From assembly GCA_035551995.1 (NCBI GenBank), contig DASZME010000035.1, positions 8,495 through 72,494 on the forward strand: a stretch of 64,000 bases of DNA, in the 5' to 3' direction. Positions within the stretch are counted from its first letter, which is position 1, and each line of letters opens with the position of its first letter. The position numbers and the translations under genes are program-made. The notes beneath the pieces are model-generated. The model did no database searches. It was given only the letters and a program-made list of their open reading frames with translations, and had not been told where the DNA came from. This document shows positions 1-10,400 of this stretch, piece after piece. The stretch comes from RYN-428 sp035551995. Lineage in GTDB: Bacteria; Planctomycetota; Phycisphaerae; Tepidisphaerales; Tepidisphaeraceae.

Positions 1-2
1 GC

Positions 3-830
3 GACGGCAGCCCGCGTCTTTCCTACGGCGGGTTTAAAACCATGACGCATTGCTTGGGGGCCACGCCGAAATACCAGGGCTGGCTCGCGCTGGGCGCCGC
101 GGGCAAGGGGTACGGATTCGTTTTCGAGGGCGCCTCGGCGCCCGTGCTGGCGGCGTGGATGCCGGCCGGCGCCAGCGATAACACCGTGAGTTTCGCGGGC
201 GATGTCCAGGTGGTCGATGGGCTGAGCGGCGTGCGCTCCACGCTCAAGGCGGGGCAACAGCTGACGTTGACGGATATGCCGGTGTTCGTGATCGGGGCGC
301 CGGCGGCGCTTGTGGCGCAGGCGCGGGAAAACGCCGGCAAAAATTTCCCGTGGGGCGGTGATTTTTCCAGCGCGACCGCCGTTGGTATTCAGCTTGGCGC
401 GGCGCCGGTGAACAACGGCATTATGCAGACCGGCCGCAAGTCGAATCTGCCCTATCAATATCCCGACGGGTCCAGCGGAATCGAGATTCGTAAGAATGCC
501 GGATTTAGTTTTTACGCGCATCCCTCATTTGCCGGCTTTAAGACCAGCGACTATTACATCCGGCTCACGCTTCGGCGCATCGGACCGGGAAATGTCGGGA
601 TGAACATCAACTATGAAATCGCCGACACCAAAGGCCAGCACGGCCCGACGCGCCATAACGGCGGCTGGTACAGCCTCCCCGCCGACGCCGGTTGGCAAAC
701 CCATACATGGCACGTGACCGACGCCTGTTTTGCCAAGATGTGGGGCTACGACTTCAGTTTTCAGCCGGAAAAATCGGTCCCGTTTGTGATCGGGAAAGTC
801 GAAGTGAGCACCCGCCCGTTTGGCGATTGA
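3..830 (+). CDS. C-terminal part of a large secreted glycosidase-like protein (partial at window edge)
   Basis: The reading frame is open to the first base, so this is the 3' end of a longer gene; the ATG at 42 is probably internal. The residues before it (PRLSYGGFKTM) resemble the 'P-x-SY-x-A-F/Y-KTM' segment that often closes the catalytic barrel of glycoside hydrolases. The rest, about 260 residues, looks all-beta, rich in Gly, Tyr and Trp, as in C-terminal sandwich or carbohydrate-associated domains. It ends 9 bases before the next gene, suggesting co-transcription. The family is not certain; glycosidase is inferred from the short N-terminal stretch and general composition. Confidence 0.5.
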   Translation, partial: DGSPRLSYGGFKTMTHCLGATPKYQGWLALGAAGKGYGFVFEGASAPVLAAWMPAGASDNTVSFAGDVQVVDGLSGVRSTLKAGQQLTLTDMPVFVIGAPAALVAQARENAGKNFPWGGDFSSATAVGIQLGAAPVNNGIMQTGRKSNLPYQYPDGSSGIEIRKNAGFSFYAHPSFAGFKTSDYYIRLTLRRIGPGNVGMNINYEIADTKGQHGPTRHNGGWYSLPADAGWQTHTWHVTDACFAKMWGYDFSFQPEKSVPFVIGKVEVSTRPFGD

Positions 831-839
831 CGGGGTATT

Positions 840-2021
840 ATGACGCTGGACAACGCAGGCAATCCGTCGGCGCCATCGTCTCCAGCGGCGATGCGCAGCG
901 TGCATACGCAGTCGTTTCCGCGGATTCTCGATTCGCTTGGCGCGTCGATCGTCGTCACCACTTATCAGGCCGGGAAGCTGGTTTTATTGCGACCGGAACC
1001 ACGCGCCGGCGGGCCCGTGCTCAACACGCATTTTCGCGCGTTTGCCAAGCCGATGGGATTTGCATGGGAGCCGGGTCGATTTGCGCTCGGGACCGCCAAT
1101 GAAGTGTGGGAGTTTCACGATATCCCGGCCGTCGCGCAAAAATTGGATACGCCCGAAGGCGCCGGCAAACATGACGCGGCCTTTTTGCCGCGAAGCTGTC
1201 ATGTGACCGGTAACGTGCAGATTCACGAAATGGCCTGGGTGAAGCGGTCTGGCGCCGGTCGGGCCGGCGCACGGGCGAAGTTGTCGGAGTTATGGTTCAT
1301 CAACACCCGCTTTTCCTGCCTGGCGACGCGGGATGAAATTCATAGCTTTATTCCGCGCTGGATTCCGCCGTTCATCGGACCGCTTTCGCCCGACGACCGA
1401 TGCCATCTTAACGGCTTGGGCGTGCGCGACGGCCACGCTCGATACATCACGGCACTGGGCGAGACCGACGTGCCGGACGGCTGGCGGGACAACAAACGAT
1501 CCGGCGGGATTTTGATGGACATCCCCACCGGCGACGTCATCGCGCGCGGACTGTCGATGCCCCATTCGCCGCGCTGGCACGAAAATCGGCTGTGGATACT
1601 TGAAAGCGGCAACGGCGGGTTTGGAACCGTCGACGAACGAACGGGCGCCTACACCGAAATTTGCCGCCTCCCGGGCTTCACGCGCGGCTTAAGCTTTGCC
1701 GGCCGATTCGCGTTCATTGGCTTATCGCAAGTGCGTGAATCCGCGATCTTCAGCGGCATCACGGTGTCCGATATGCCCCCGGAACAACGATGTTGCGGCG
1801 TGTGGGCGATCGATCTGCGGAGCGGCGAGGTCGCGGGATTGGTTAAATTCGTGGATGCCGTGCAGGAGATTTTTGCCGTCCAGGTTTTACCCGGAATTCG
1901 CTGGCCGGACGTGCTGAACGAAGACGCGGAACGGATCGCCGACACCTACGAGTTGTCCGAAAATGCGCTGGCGCGCGTGTTTCCGGGACAGCGGCGGGAT
2001 ATAAGCGCCCCACCGCTTTAG
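840..2021 (+). CDS. TIGR03032 family protein (DUF4915-like)
   Basis: 393 residues. The family pattern is recognisable: 'ASIVVTTYQAGKLVLL' near residue 37, a 'NTHFRAFAKPMGFA' block, 'LWFINTRFSCLA', 'CHLNGLGVRDGHARYITALGETD' split over residues ~183-207, and 'SMPHSPRWHENRLWILESG'. These proteins are predicted beta-propeller-like and are often found near surface polysaccharide or large repeat proteins; their biochemical role is unknown. No signal peptide is visible. The gene follows the glycosidase-like frame by 9 bases and precedes the large surface protein by 76 bases, so the three probably form a unit. Confidence 0.8.
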   Translation: MTLDNAGNPSAPSSPAAMRSVHTQSFPRILDSLGASIVVTTYQAGKLVLLRPEPRAGGPVLNTHFRAFAKPMGFAWEPGRFALGTANEVWEFHDIPAVAQKLDTPEGAGKHDAAFLPRSCHVTGNVQIHEMAWVKRSGAGRAGARAKLSELWFINTRFSCLATRDEIHSFIPRWIPPFIGPLSPDDRCHLNGLGVRDGHARYITALGETDVPDGWRDNKRSGGILMDIPTGDVIARGLSMPHSPRWHENRLWILESGNGGFGTVDERTGAYTEICRLPGFTRGLSFAGRFAFIGLSQVRESAIFSGITVSDMPPEQRCCGVWAIDLRSGEVAGLVKFVDAVQEIFAVQVLPGIRWPDVLNEDAERIADTYELSENALARVFPGQRRDISAPPL

Positions 2022-2097
2022 CGCGCGACGCGCTAATTCGCGAGCCAGGCGGTCATACGGCGCGTGAATGTGAAACACCAAGAAAACGAGGAATGCA

Positions 2098-5000
2098 ATG
2101 GATCTGCATGCGGCGAGGTGCAGGCGGCTACCGTTCGAAACCAAAACATCGGCCTTATCCCGTGCCCGGATTGCGCGCGTGATCGCCGAGGCGCTTGAGC
2201 CGCGCCGGTTGTTCTCGACGCTCACCGTCAACACGTTGTCCGACGCCACGAGTCCTGGAGCGGGCCTGCTGACGCTGCGCCAGGCCGTCGCCGCGGCAAA
2301 CGCCGCCGCGGGATCGGACACCATCAACTTCTCGCCGACGTTGTTTCAAGCGGCCACCTTGCAGACCATCGGCCTCACGCAGGGCGAGATCGACCTGACC
2401 GATACCCACGGCACGACCACGATCATCGGTCCCGGCGCCGGCCTGCTGGAGATCAGCGGCAATGCCGCCAGTCGAATTTTCGGGATCGATCCGAACGTCA
2501 CCGCCCAAATCGGCGGCGTCACCGTCGCCCAGGGACTCGCCACGTTCGGCGTGGACAACCGGTACGACGGCGGCGGCATCTACAACCAGGGGGCCCTGAC
2601 GCTGGTCGATTCCACCGTCACCGGCAACGCCGCCAACGGCGAAACACCGGGCTCCGGCTATGCCGCCTCACATGGCGGCGGGATTGATTCCACTGGAACG
2701 CTCGTCGTGCAAGACTCGCTGTTTTCCGCGAATACCGCGTACGGCGCCGGATACTCCAATACGCCCACGTCAACCAACGGCCAGGGTTTCACCGGCGCGG
2801 GCGGCGCCATCTACAGCAGCGGACCCGTGACGATTACCGGCTCAACGCTCACCGGCAATTCCGCCACCGGAGGCGCCGCCCCGCCCGACGGGGCCGGAGG
2901 CGAGGGCATCGGCGGAGCGATCTACGCGACCGGAACCCTTCAGATTTCCAACTCCACCCTCTCGCAAAACCAGGCGACAGGCACGGGCGGCGTGAACGGC
3001 GGGCCGGCGGGCAGCGCCAGCGGCGGCGCCATCTTCAGCGCCGATTCGGCGACGCTTGTCGCCGCCACCGTCACCGGCAACACCGCCGCCGGCGGCTCGA
3101 ACTATGGCATCGTGAACGGCGCGGCTTACGGCGGCGGCATCTTCGCCACCGGATCGCTTACCATCACCTCCAGCACGATCTCTCTCAACACCGCCGTCTC
3201 GGGCAACAGCCAGTATTCCAGCGGCGCGGAAGAAGCCGACGGCGGCGGCGTCTACAGCGGCGTCAACGACAACACCGGCGTCGGCACGCTGACGCTGATC
3301 GACAGCACCGTCTCGGGAAATATGGCGATCGGCGGCGACGGCGTCTATTACGCCACGCCCGGCGCGGCGGCGCGAGGCGGCGGAGTCTTCGCCCAAATCG
3401 CGACCATTACCGCCTCCGCCATCACCGGCAACGGCGCCGCCGGCGGGTCCGCCCCGGACAACAATTCCAGCATCACCATCGACGGCGCGGCCGGCGGCAA
3501 CGCCGAGGGAGGCGGCGTCTGGCTTGGGATGGCCTCCACCGTCACCGACTCCACCCTCGCCGCTAACACCGCCGTCGGCGGCAAAGGCGGAGACGGTTCA
3601 TCCGCCGGTGGAACCGCCAGCGGCGGCATGGGCGGCGACGCCGACGGCGGCGCCATCTACACCAACGCTTCGCTCCAAATTTTCGACAGCACCGTTTCCG
3701 GCAACATGCTTAGCGCCGGTCAAGGCGGATACGGAACCGCCTACAACGTGACCTCACCCCCGGTTAATCCCGGAACCGCCAACGGCGGCGGCCTGTTCGT
3801 CGCCGCCGATCCTTGCGTCCTCACCAATACCATCATCTCGGCCAACAACGCCATGAACCCAAGCGCCACCGCTTTGGACGATATTTCCGGCGCCGTTCAA
3901 AACACCAGCGCCGACAATCTCATCGGTGAAGGGGGCGGGTTGATCGACGGCGTGAACGGGAATCGCGTCGGCGTCGATGATCCGCTCCTGGGCGCGCTGG
4001 CCAACAACGGCGGTCCAACCCAGACCCTGTTCCCGCAGACCGCCAGTCCCGCGATCGATGCCGGGTCCAACGCGCTTGTCCCCGGCGGCGTTACGACGGA
4101 TCAGCGCGGACTCGCCCGCATCAGCGACGGCGTCGTGGATATCGGCGCCGTGGAGATTCAAGTCGCCCCGACGCCGTCGATCACACTCATGGCGCCGGCC
4201 GACCAGACCGCGACGGTGAATCAAAGCGCCGCCGTCTCCCTCGGATCGTTCGCCCAGACCGGCGCCAGCGCGCCCTTTATGTTGGACGTCAAATGGGGAG
4301 ACGGGTCGCCGGACAGCATGATCGATCTGGCCACGGTCGGACCGATCCCCCCGGCCACCCACGTCTTTTCCAGTTCCGGCCCCATTACCGTGACCGAATC
4401 GGTTTCGGATTCCATCGGAACGATTTCCAACACGGCCTCCTTTTCCGAAGCCGTTTCGACCGGGGCGCTTCCCGCGTCGGCGCTCGCGTTTACGTCGGCG
4501 CCGACCACCGCCGCCGCCGGCTCCATCATCGGCGCCGTCGTCGTCGCGGTGCAGGATATGACCGGCGCCACGGTGACGTCCGACAGTTCGCTCGTCACCC
4601 TCACGCTCGGCGGCGGCGCGACGTTTTCCGACGGCAAAACAGCGGAGACGGCGACGGCTTCGCTTGGCGACGCCGCGTTCAACAATCTCATCGTCAACGC
4701 CGCCGGCGCCTACACGCTCACCGCCACCGACGCCTCATTGACGCCCGCGACCAGCGCGTTGACGATCACTCCCGTTCTCAGCCTCGCCAATACGACCGTC
4801 ACGGTCGTTCAGCCGACGGTCCCTCTCGGCGATACGGACACGATCACGCTCCAGGCGATGGACCGAAGCGGAAATATTTTCCCGAGCGCAACGCTTGTTG
4901 TGGCGTTCAGCGTGGTTAGCGGATCGGGCTCCAGCGCCGGCACGATCGGACCCGTCGCCTACGCCGGCAATGGCGCCTATACCGCCACATTCACCGCCAC

Positions 5001-6069
5001 CGCGCTGGGCACGCCGATCCTGATCGCGGCGACGATCGGCGGCGCCGCCGTCACCAGCGCCATGCCCATGATCGCCGTGACCACCGGCGCCCTTGATCCC
5101 GCCACGTCTACGATCGCCGTCTCCACGCCCGCGCTCGGCGCCGCCGCGACCATCACGTTCCAGGCCAAGGACAGCGCCGGCGACAATCTCTCAACCGGCG
5201 GCGCCTCCGTCGTGTTCACCCTCAGCGGCGCCGTGTCGAGCACCCTGGCGGCCACCGACAACGGCGACGGAACCTATACCGCCGCATTCACGCCCAGCGC
5301 GCCCGGCGTGCTCCACATCGCCGCGACCGTTAACGGCGCCGCCGTCACCTCTTCGGTTTCGCCCGTCATTCCTTCATTGTCGGCCACCATCGTTCTCCCC
5401 GCCGGTTTTAGCTACAAGGCGGGGCGCGCCGTCACGGTCAAGCTTCGCAATCTCAGCGACACGCTCGTCGTCAATGGGCCATTTACGATCCAGCTTGCGC
5501 TAAGCGCTTCCGCCGACGGGTCCAACCCGCTCGACGTTGGGACGTCCGCCGTGGTCAAGCCGGATATTCGCGCCGGCCGGACAATCAGCGGACACGCCAC
5601 GCTGGGCGCTTTGCCGGCGGGACTCGATCCCAGTGCAACGTATTATCTCGTCGCGCAAGTGACCAGCGGCGGCATAAGCGCGGGTCAGGGCGTCTCGGCG
5701 CCTGTCGTCAGTCCCGCGTCGATCACCGTCGCCGTGCATGCGCCGATCCGCGTGAAGCCGGGTAAAACCGTCAGTCTTGCGATTCGTCTGATCAACAACG
5801 GCTATTCCCCGATCACTGGCGGCACGATCGACGCCTTTTTCTTCAGCGCATCGAGCGACGGATCGGCTCCTGCGCCGGCTTCCGCCGTCCCCGCGACCGT
5901 CGCTTTCGCCATCCCCGGCGCCAAGGTCGGCGGGCGCCCCGGTAAAAAGACGATGCACACGCGTCTCTCCATCCCGACCACGATGACCGGCACGGTTTTT
6001 CTGTTCGCCACCGTGTCGGACGCGGCAACTACGCCGCCGCTGATCGCGGTTCTTGCAACGAACGGATAA
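2098..6069 (+). CDS. LEPR-XLL-type surface protein with parallel beta-helix and Ig-like repeats
   Basis: 1323 residues. Residues ~32-40 read 'ALEPRRLFS', the LEPR-XLL sorting motif known from planctomycete exported proteins. It is followed by 'LTVNTLSDA' and 'LTLRQAVAAANA', a CSLREA-like entry motif into right-handed beta-helix domains. Residues ~150-610 carry many degenerate 'STVTGNTA..GGGI(Y/F)' coils, then a choice-of-anchor-like end 'DPLLGALANNGGPTQT' and 'SPAIDAGS'. After residue ~690 come several Ig/invasin-like sandwiches and a C-terminal CARDB-like segment. ATG at 2098 follows an AACGAGGAA ribosome site. Probably a secreted adhesin or polysaccharide-binding protein; expression with the downstream exbB genes (54-base gap) is likely. 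Confidence 0.85.
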   Translation: MDLHAARCRRLPFETKTSALSRARIARVIAEALEPRRLFSTLTVNTLSDATSPGAGLLTLRQAVAAANAAAGSDTINFSPTLFQAATLQTIGLTQGEIDLTDTHGTTTIIGPGAGLLEISGNAASRIFGIDPNVTAQIGGVTVAQGLATFGVDNRYDGGGIYNQGALTLVDSTVTGNAANGETPGSGYAASHGGGIDSTGTLVVQDSLFSANTAYGAGYSNTPTSTNGQGFTGAGGAIYSSGPVTITGSTLTGNSATGGAAPPDGAGGEGIGGAIYATGTLQISNSTLSQNQATGTGGVNGGPAGSASGGAIFSADSATLVAATVTGNTAAGGSNYGIVNGAAYGGGIFATGSLTITSSTISLNTAVSGNSQYSSGAEEADGGGVYSGVNDNTGVGTLTLIDSTVSGNMAIGGDGVYYATPGAAARGGGVFAQIATITASAITGNGAAGGSAPDNNSSITIDGAAGGNAEGGGVWLGMASTVTDSTLAANTAVGGKGGDGSSAGGTASGGMGGDADGGAIYTNASLQIFDSTVSGNMLSAGQGGYGTAYNVTSPPVNPGTANGGGLFVAADPCVLTNTIISANNAMNPSATALDDISGAVQNTSADNLIGEGGGLIDGVNGNRVGVDDPLLGALANNGGPTQTLFPQTASPAIDAGSNALVPGGVTTDQRGLARISDGVVDIGAVEIQVAPTPSITLMAPADQTATVNQSAAVSLGSFAQTGASAPFMLDVKWGDGSPDSMIDLATVGPIPPATHVFSSSGPITVTESVSDSIGTISNTASFSEAVSTGALPASALAFTSAPTTAAAGSIIGAVVVAVQDMTGATVTSDSSLVTLTLGGGATFSDGKTAETATASLGDAAFNNLIVNAAGAYTLTATDASLTPATSALTITPVLSLANTTVTVVQPTVPLGDTDTITLQAMDRSGNIFPSATLVVAFSVVSGSGSSAGTIGPVAYAGNGAYTATFTATALGTPILIAATIGGAAVTSAMPMIAVTTGALDPATSTIAVSTPALGAAATITFQAKDSAGDNLSTGGASVVFTLSGAVSSTLAATDNGDGTYTAAFTPSAPGVLHIAATVNGAAVTSSVSPVIPSLSATIVLPAGFSYKAGRAVTVKLRNLSDTLVVNGPFTIQLALSASADGSNPLDVGTSAVVKPDIRAGRTISGHATLGALPAGLDPSATYYLVAQVTSGGISAGQGVSAPVVSPASITVAVHAPIRVKPGKTVSLAIRLINNGYSPITGGTIDAFFFSASSDGSAPAPASAVPATVAFAIPGAKVGGRPGKKTMHTRLSIPTTMTGTVFLFATVSDAATTPPLIAVLATNG

Positions 6070-6123
6070 TATGCAAAACTGAAGACCCCGAGGAGATCAT
6101 CGGGAACAGGAGTTAATTAGACG

Positions 6124-6951
6124 ATGTCAGTGTATGTCATGAATCCAGTTCTTGCCGAAGCTACTTCGTTCTGGACCCTGGTCAGCAATTCGGTCCGTTC
6201 GTCGAGCGCCATTGAAAACGCGATCCTGCTGCTGCTGGTGGTTTGTTCGATCGCGTCATGGGCGATTGTCCTGTGGAAGGTGAAAGCCATCCGCGCCGCC
6301 AAGGCCGGCAATCTGCGGTTTGGCGACGTGTTTGACGCCGCCGGGGATACCGACGACGTGGCGGCGAAGCTTGCGGAACTCAACCCCTCGCCCAACGTGC
6401 TGATTTACACCGCCGCCCTGCTTGCGGTGAAGGGTAAAACGTCTGCGGTGAAATCGTCGCCCAGTCCATCGGCCATCGCGATCAACGCCGGCAAGGGGAT
6501 GGAAGAGCGCGTGCAGATGAAGATGGAGCACGCCGGCCGGGGCGAATTCGCCCGGCTGCATCGCGGGATGGATATTCTCGCGTCCATCGCCAGCTCGACG
6601 CCGTTTATCGGGCTGTTCGGAACGGTACTGGGAATCATGTCGACGTTTCAGGTATTGGGATCGGCGAAAAGCGCGAGCTTGAGCGTGGTGGCGCCGGGCA
6701 TCGCGGCGGCGCTGATCGCGACGGCGGGCGGACTTGCCGTCGCCATCCCCGCGGTTTTCGCCTACAACTCGCTCATGGCACGCCTCGACGAACTTCAGGA
6801 GCAATCCGACATGTTCACCGAAACCCTCGCGCAATGGCTGCTGGCGGCGGGCGTATTCCATCACCTGCCGGCGTCGCATGCCGGGACCCATGACGCCAGC
6901 GATCCGCTGGTCGTCGGCGCCGGGGCGCACGTGCCGGGCGCAACAGAATAG
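6124..6951 (+). CDS. exbB: MotA/TolQ/ExbB proton channel family protein
   Basis: 275 residues, usual length for TolQ/ExbB. A first membrane helix lies at ~32-54 (LLLLVVCSIASWAIVLWKVK), followed by a cytoplasmic region, then 'LASIASSTPFIGLFGTVLGIM' at ~158-178 and 'APGIAAALIATAGGLAVAIPAV' near ~188-212, the conserved channel helices of the family. It acts in the inner membrane with ExbD/TolR to turn proton flow into movement of a TonB/TolA-like partner. The exbD gene follows after 10 bases and a TonB/TolA-like giant gene follows that, so this is a three-gene energiser unit. Whether it is TolQ or ExbB cannot be settled; the symbol is a family label. Confidence 0.9.
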   Translation: MSVYVMNPVLAEATSFWTLVSNSVRSSSAIENAILLLLVVCSIASWAIVLWKVKAIRAAKAGNLRFGDVFDAAGDTDDVAAKLAELNPSPNVLIYTAALLAVKGKTSAVKSSPSPSAIAINAGKGMEERVQMKMEHAGRGEFARLHRGMDILASIASSTPFIGLFGTVLGIMSTFQVLGSAKSASLSVVAPGIAAALIATAGGLAVAIPAVFAYNSLMARLDELQEQSDMFTETLAQWLLAAGVFHHLPASHAGTHDASDPLVVGAGAHVPGATE

Positions 6952-6961
6952 AAGCAACATT

Positions 6962-7438
6962 ATGTCAATGGCGGTCAAGGGTAAGAAAGGCGGGCGCCGG
7001 CGAAGCGTTGCCGAGATTAACGTCACGCCGCTGGTAGACGTCATGCTCGTGTTGCTGATCATCTTCATGATCACGGCGCCGACGTTAAAAGAAGGATTCA
7101 GCGTTGAAATTCCGCAGGCCGAGGCGACGCAGTCGGTTCCGGTGGAGGACGCGCGGATGATCACCGTCACCTCCGACGGTTACGTGCTGAAGCCCAACGC
7201 CGACTCCGCCGAGCAGCGGTATGAGAAGCTGAGCCTCCTGGTCGAGGATTTGAAAGCGTATAAATCGGCCCAGGAGGCCGCGAGGAAAAAGCCGGTGGTA
7301 GTGATCGTGGGCGACCGCAACGCGCGGTACGAAAGAATTATCCAGGTTTGGAACGCCGTGCGCATGGCCGGCATCCCGCAAGTCAGTTTCCAGCTCGATC
7401 CGGGCGGATCTGAAAGCGCGGCGACGGCCGGGAAATAA
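6962..7438 (+). CDS. exbD: ExbD/TolR biopolymer transport protein
   Basis: 158 residues from ATG 6962. The N-terminus 'RRSVAEINVTPLVDVMLVLLIIFMIT' (split: residues ~12-37) is the signature of ExbD/TolR, with the essential Asp in the single membrane helix (PLVDVMLVLL). The periplasmic domain (~40-150) contains the usual 'KPVVVIVGDRNARYERIIQVWNAVRMAGI' type end, where the helix-strand pattern of TolR dimers is expected. It sits 10 bases after exbB and 17 bases before the giant partner gene. An upstream in-frame extension exists but overlaps exbB and lacks family similarity, so the ATG at 6962 is preferred. Confidence 0.92.
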   Translation: MSMAVKGKKGGRRRSVAEINVTPLVDVMLVLLIIFMITAPTLKEGFSVEIPQAEATQSVPVEDARMITVTSDGYVLKPNADSAEQRYEKLSLLVEDLKAYKSAQEAARKKPVVVIVGDRNARYERIIQVWNAVRMAGIPQVSFQLDPGGSESAATAGK

Positions 7439-7455
7439 CAAAAGACAGGATCGCC

Positions 7456-10400
7456 ATGAAAGGCATTCAATCGCCGGTCGAATCACTTCCGACGCCCGAG
7501 CTTCCCGAGCGCGTCGGCTGGCGCCGATATTTCACGCGGCAGCGGCTGCGGCTGTTCATCGTTGTTTCCATCGCGGCCCATCTTGTGCTTGGGATGTCAT
7601 GGGGCGTGCCGGCCTATGTGAAACAAAAGCATCTGGAAGCCGAGCGGCGCCGACAGGAAGCGATGCTTCAGGAACAGCGCGCCGCCGCCCAGGCCGCCAG
7701 CGCCCGCGCCAAGGCACAGGCGCTCGCGCAGACGATCCAGGACGTGGCCGACCAAACGCACAAGGCGTTCGACGCCATCGCCGCCGATCTTCGCCAGACG
7801 GATAAGGTGAAGACGTGGACCGCCGTCGCTCCCAAACTGCAACCCGCCGAGCTGCAACTCGCCACGGCGCTGGGCGATCGATCGATGACCGATCAGGACC
7901 TGCGCAATCTTCAGGCCGATCTCGATCGCCAGCTTGTCAATGCCGTGAACGATACCCTGACGGTGGATATCGGCAAAGACGAAACCGAGGCTTTTCTGGC
8001 GGCAGTGCAAACGCGAATCGTCCCTGAACTGGTCAATCACTACAAAACCGAATTGCATCCGAAAGTGGTGGCGCCCGTGCGAGCCGCCGCCGATGCGTTC
8101 GTGAAGTCCACGCGCGACGACGCCGCCGAGGCGATTGCCGTCGGCGACGCCGATCGGCAGGCCGTTTCCGTAGCATTAAGAAAAATGGGCGAAGAACTCG
8201 ACGCCGCCGCCGGTGAAACCGACCAGGTTCAGGCGCTGACCGCCCGCAAAACCCCGGCGCCGGCGGAAGAGATTCAAAAACATTCCCAGAGCGCCAATAT
8301 GCATCTGACGACCGCGGCCGCCGCCGCTGAATCGTCGGCCCAAGCCGTGGCCAGGTTACGCGAACAGTTCAAGTCCCTGAATGGTGCGTCGGAGCTGAAT
8401 GAAAGGCTCGAAATCGCCGACGATTCGGTATCCGAATCGCGCAAGGCGATCAAAGCCGTGAGTCTCGCGATTGGCGCCGGAAACGACGCCGGCACGGGCG
8501 CGAAGTTTACCGCACTGGTATTGGCGCAACGGAAATTGGCAGCGCAGTGGACGAGCGCCGCGGAGGCGGCGGGCCGTGTTTCGGCGCTGGCCGAGCAATC
8601 CGCTCGCGGCGCGCTTGACGCCGTCAAGGACGATTCGATCCCTCGGCAAATCGATCAACGCCTGGCCGAAGCGTTTGAGCAAAAAGCTTCGCGGCGGCTG
8701 ACTGACGTATTGGCTGCGGCGCTTCGAAAGCGACTGACGGCGGCGGGAGTTAAGCCGGACGAGGCGATGATCGTTTCCACGACAAAACAAGTAAAATCGA
8801 TCCTCGATACGAAGGTCGGCGCGGCCGGTGGATATGGCGCATCGACGTCGCAGACGTTGCGCTATCTCGCCGGCGCGGCAGAGCGACGCGCCGGCGCGGA
8901 GGGCAAACGGCTGGCGGAAAAATTCACGCAAACCGCCGGGCCGGTCATCGTCGAGGGCGTCGATCAGGTGATCGCCGACGACACGTTCGATACCCATCTG
9001 GCCGAGATGGTTTCGCGGCCAGAGCAGGACCCGGGGCGAGATGACGTGCGCGATCGCGTGGCGATGCTAGCGGCGCGCGCGAGCGACGGGCGGGCCAACG
9101 CGCTCGACACCGTCAGCATTACCGACCTGCGTTCCAGCGCGATGGCCCGCGCGGCCAACTCCGATCATTCGGCGGCGGCCGACGCCGGCGGCCCCACCAC
9201 CGAGCCGGCCGACGCTCCGCCGGTGATCGAAGAGATCAAGCAGGAGATTCTCGCGGGCCTGAAGGCCGAGCTGCAGAAAGTTTTCGACGGAAAATTGCCC
9301 GAGGAAAAGGCCGCCAAGGTTTGGAAAGACGTCGCCAAAGCCAGCGACGGCGACGTCAATCATCTGGCCCAGGACCTGATCAACCCCAACGTGTCGGACA
9401 GCGATCTCGAGAGTCGGCGGCTGGAGTTCAGCGGGAAATTTCTTAATTCCGTCCGCGGCGCTCTGGACAAAACGGGAGCCGACCAGGTCGCGAAGGACCT
9501 GGTCAAGCAGTTGGAAGGGAAGGCGGGCGACGCCGTCGCGGGCGCCTACAAAAACGCCGTGAAGGAAAACGTCGGCGCCGCTCTTGCGCGCGAGTGGCGC
9601 GGGGCGGCCGACGCCAATCGAGCGGCGGCGAGCCAGCAGGTGCGCGACATTCGCGTCGCGCTCGATTCGGCACGGTCGGTGGCCGACAAGGCAGCCCAGA
9701 TCCTCGACCAGGTGAAGGATCAAACCGCGCGCGCCGTTCAAAACGCCAGGGGCGACACGGCCGTCGAACGACAAACGCTCGATGCCGGCGGTGGAAAACT
9801 GAAAGAAATCGCCTCGGCGATCGACGGCGCCAAGGCGGACATGCAAAAGGCGCAGAAGGATCTGCCGGAACATGCGGCTGAATTGAAGCGGCGCCTCGGG
9901 GAGATCGACACGGCGTTCGACGACGTGGCCGCCAGTATTTCCGAGGCGGAGAAGACGGCAAAGGCGGACCAGGCGCCGGAATTCGGCAAAGCGGTGACGG
10001 CGGCGAGAAAACAGGTCGATCAGTTTCGGGCCGCGTTGCAGGGTGGCGCGAATGATCTCAGTCGCGACGCCGACCAGGCCGAAGCGAAATTCGCCAAGGC
10101 GGCCGAAAAATCCAGGGACGACTCGGCCGCCGGCGCTCCCGGCGTTCAATCGCGCATCGAACGAAAATTCGCCGGCGCGTTCCGCAAAGACGCCCTTCCG
10201 CGTCTGACCAATCAAATCGTCAAAGGATATCAGCGGAAGCTGGAACAAGCCGGCGTAGCCACCGACGCCGACGGCACGGCGGCGCTGGAGCGCGCGATCG
10301 CCGCCGCCCTGGATAAAAAGGTGACGGGCGAGGCGCGCGTCGGAGAAGCGGCGATTGGTGAAGTCGAGCGGCAGCGTTTTTTTGACGCCGGCAAGAATGT

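Noticed and set aside
3347..3660. Long minus-strand frames inside the LEPR-XLL gene
   Set aside because: Low-complexity Ala/Pro/Val translations arising from the GGC/GCC repeats of the real gene on the opposite strand.
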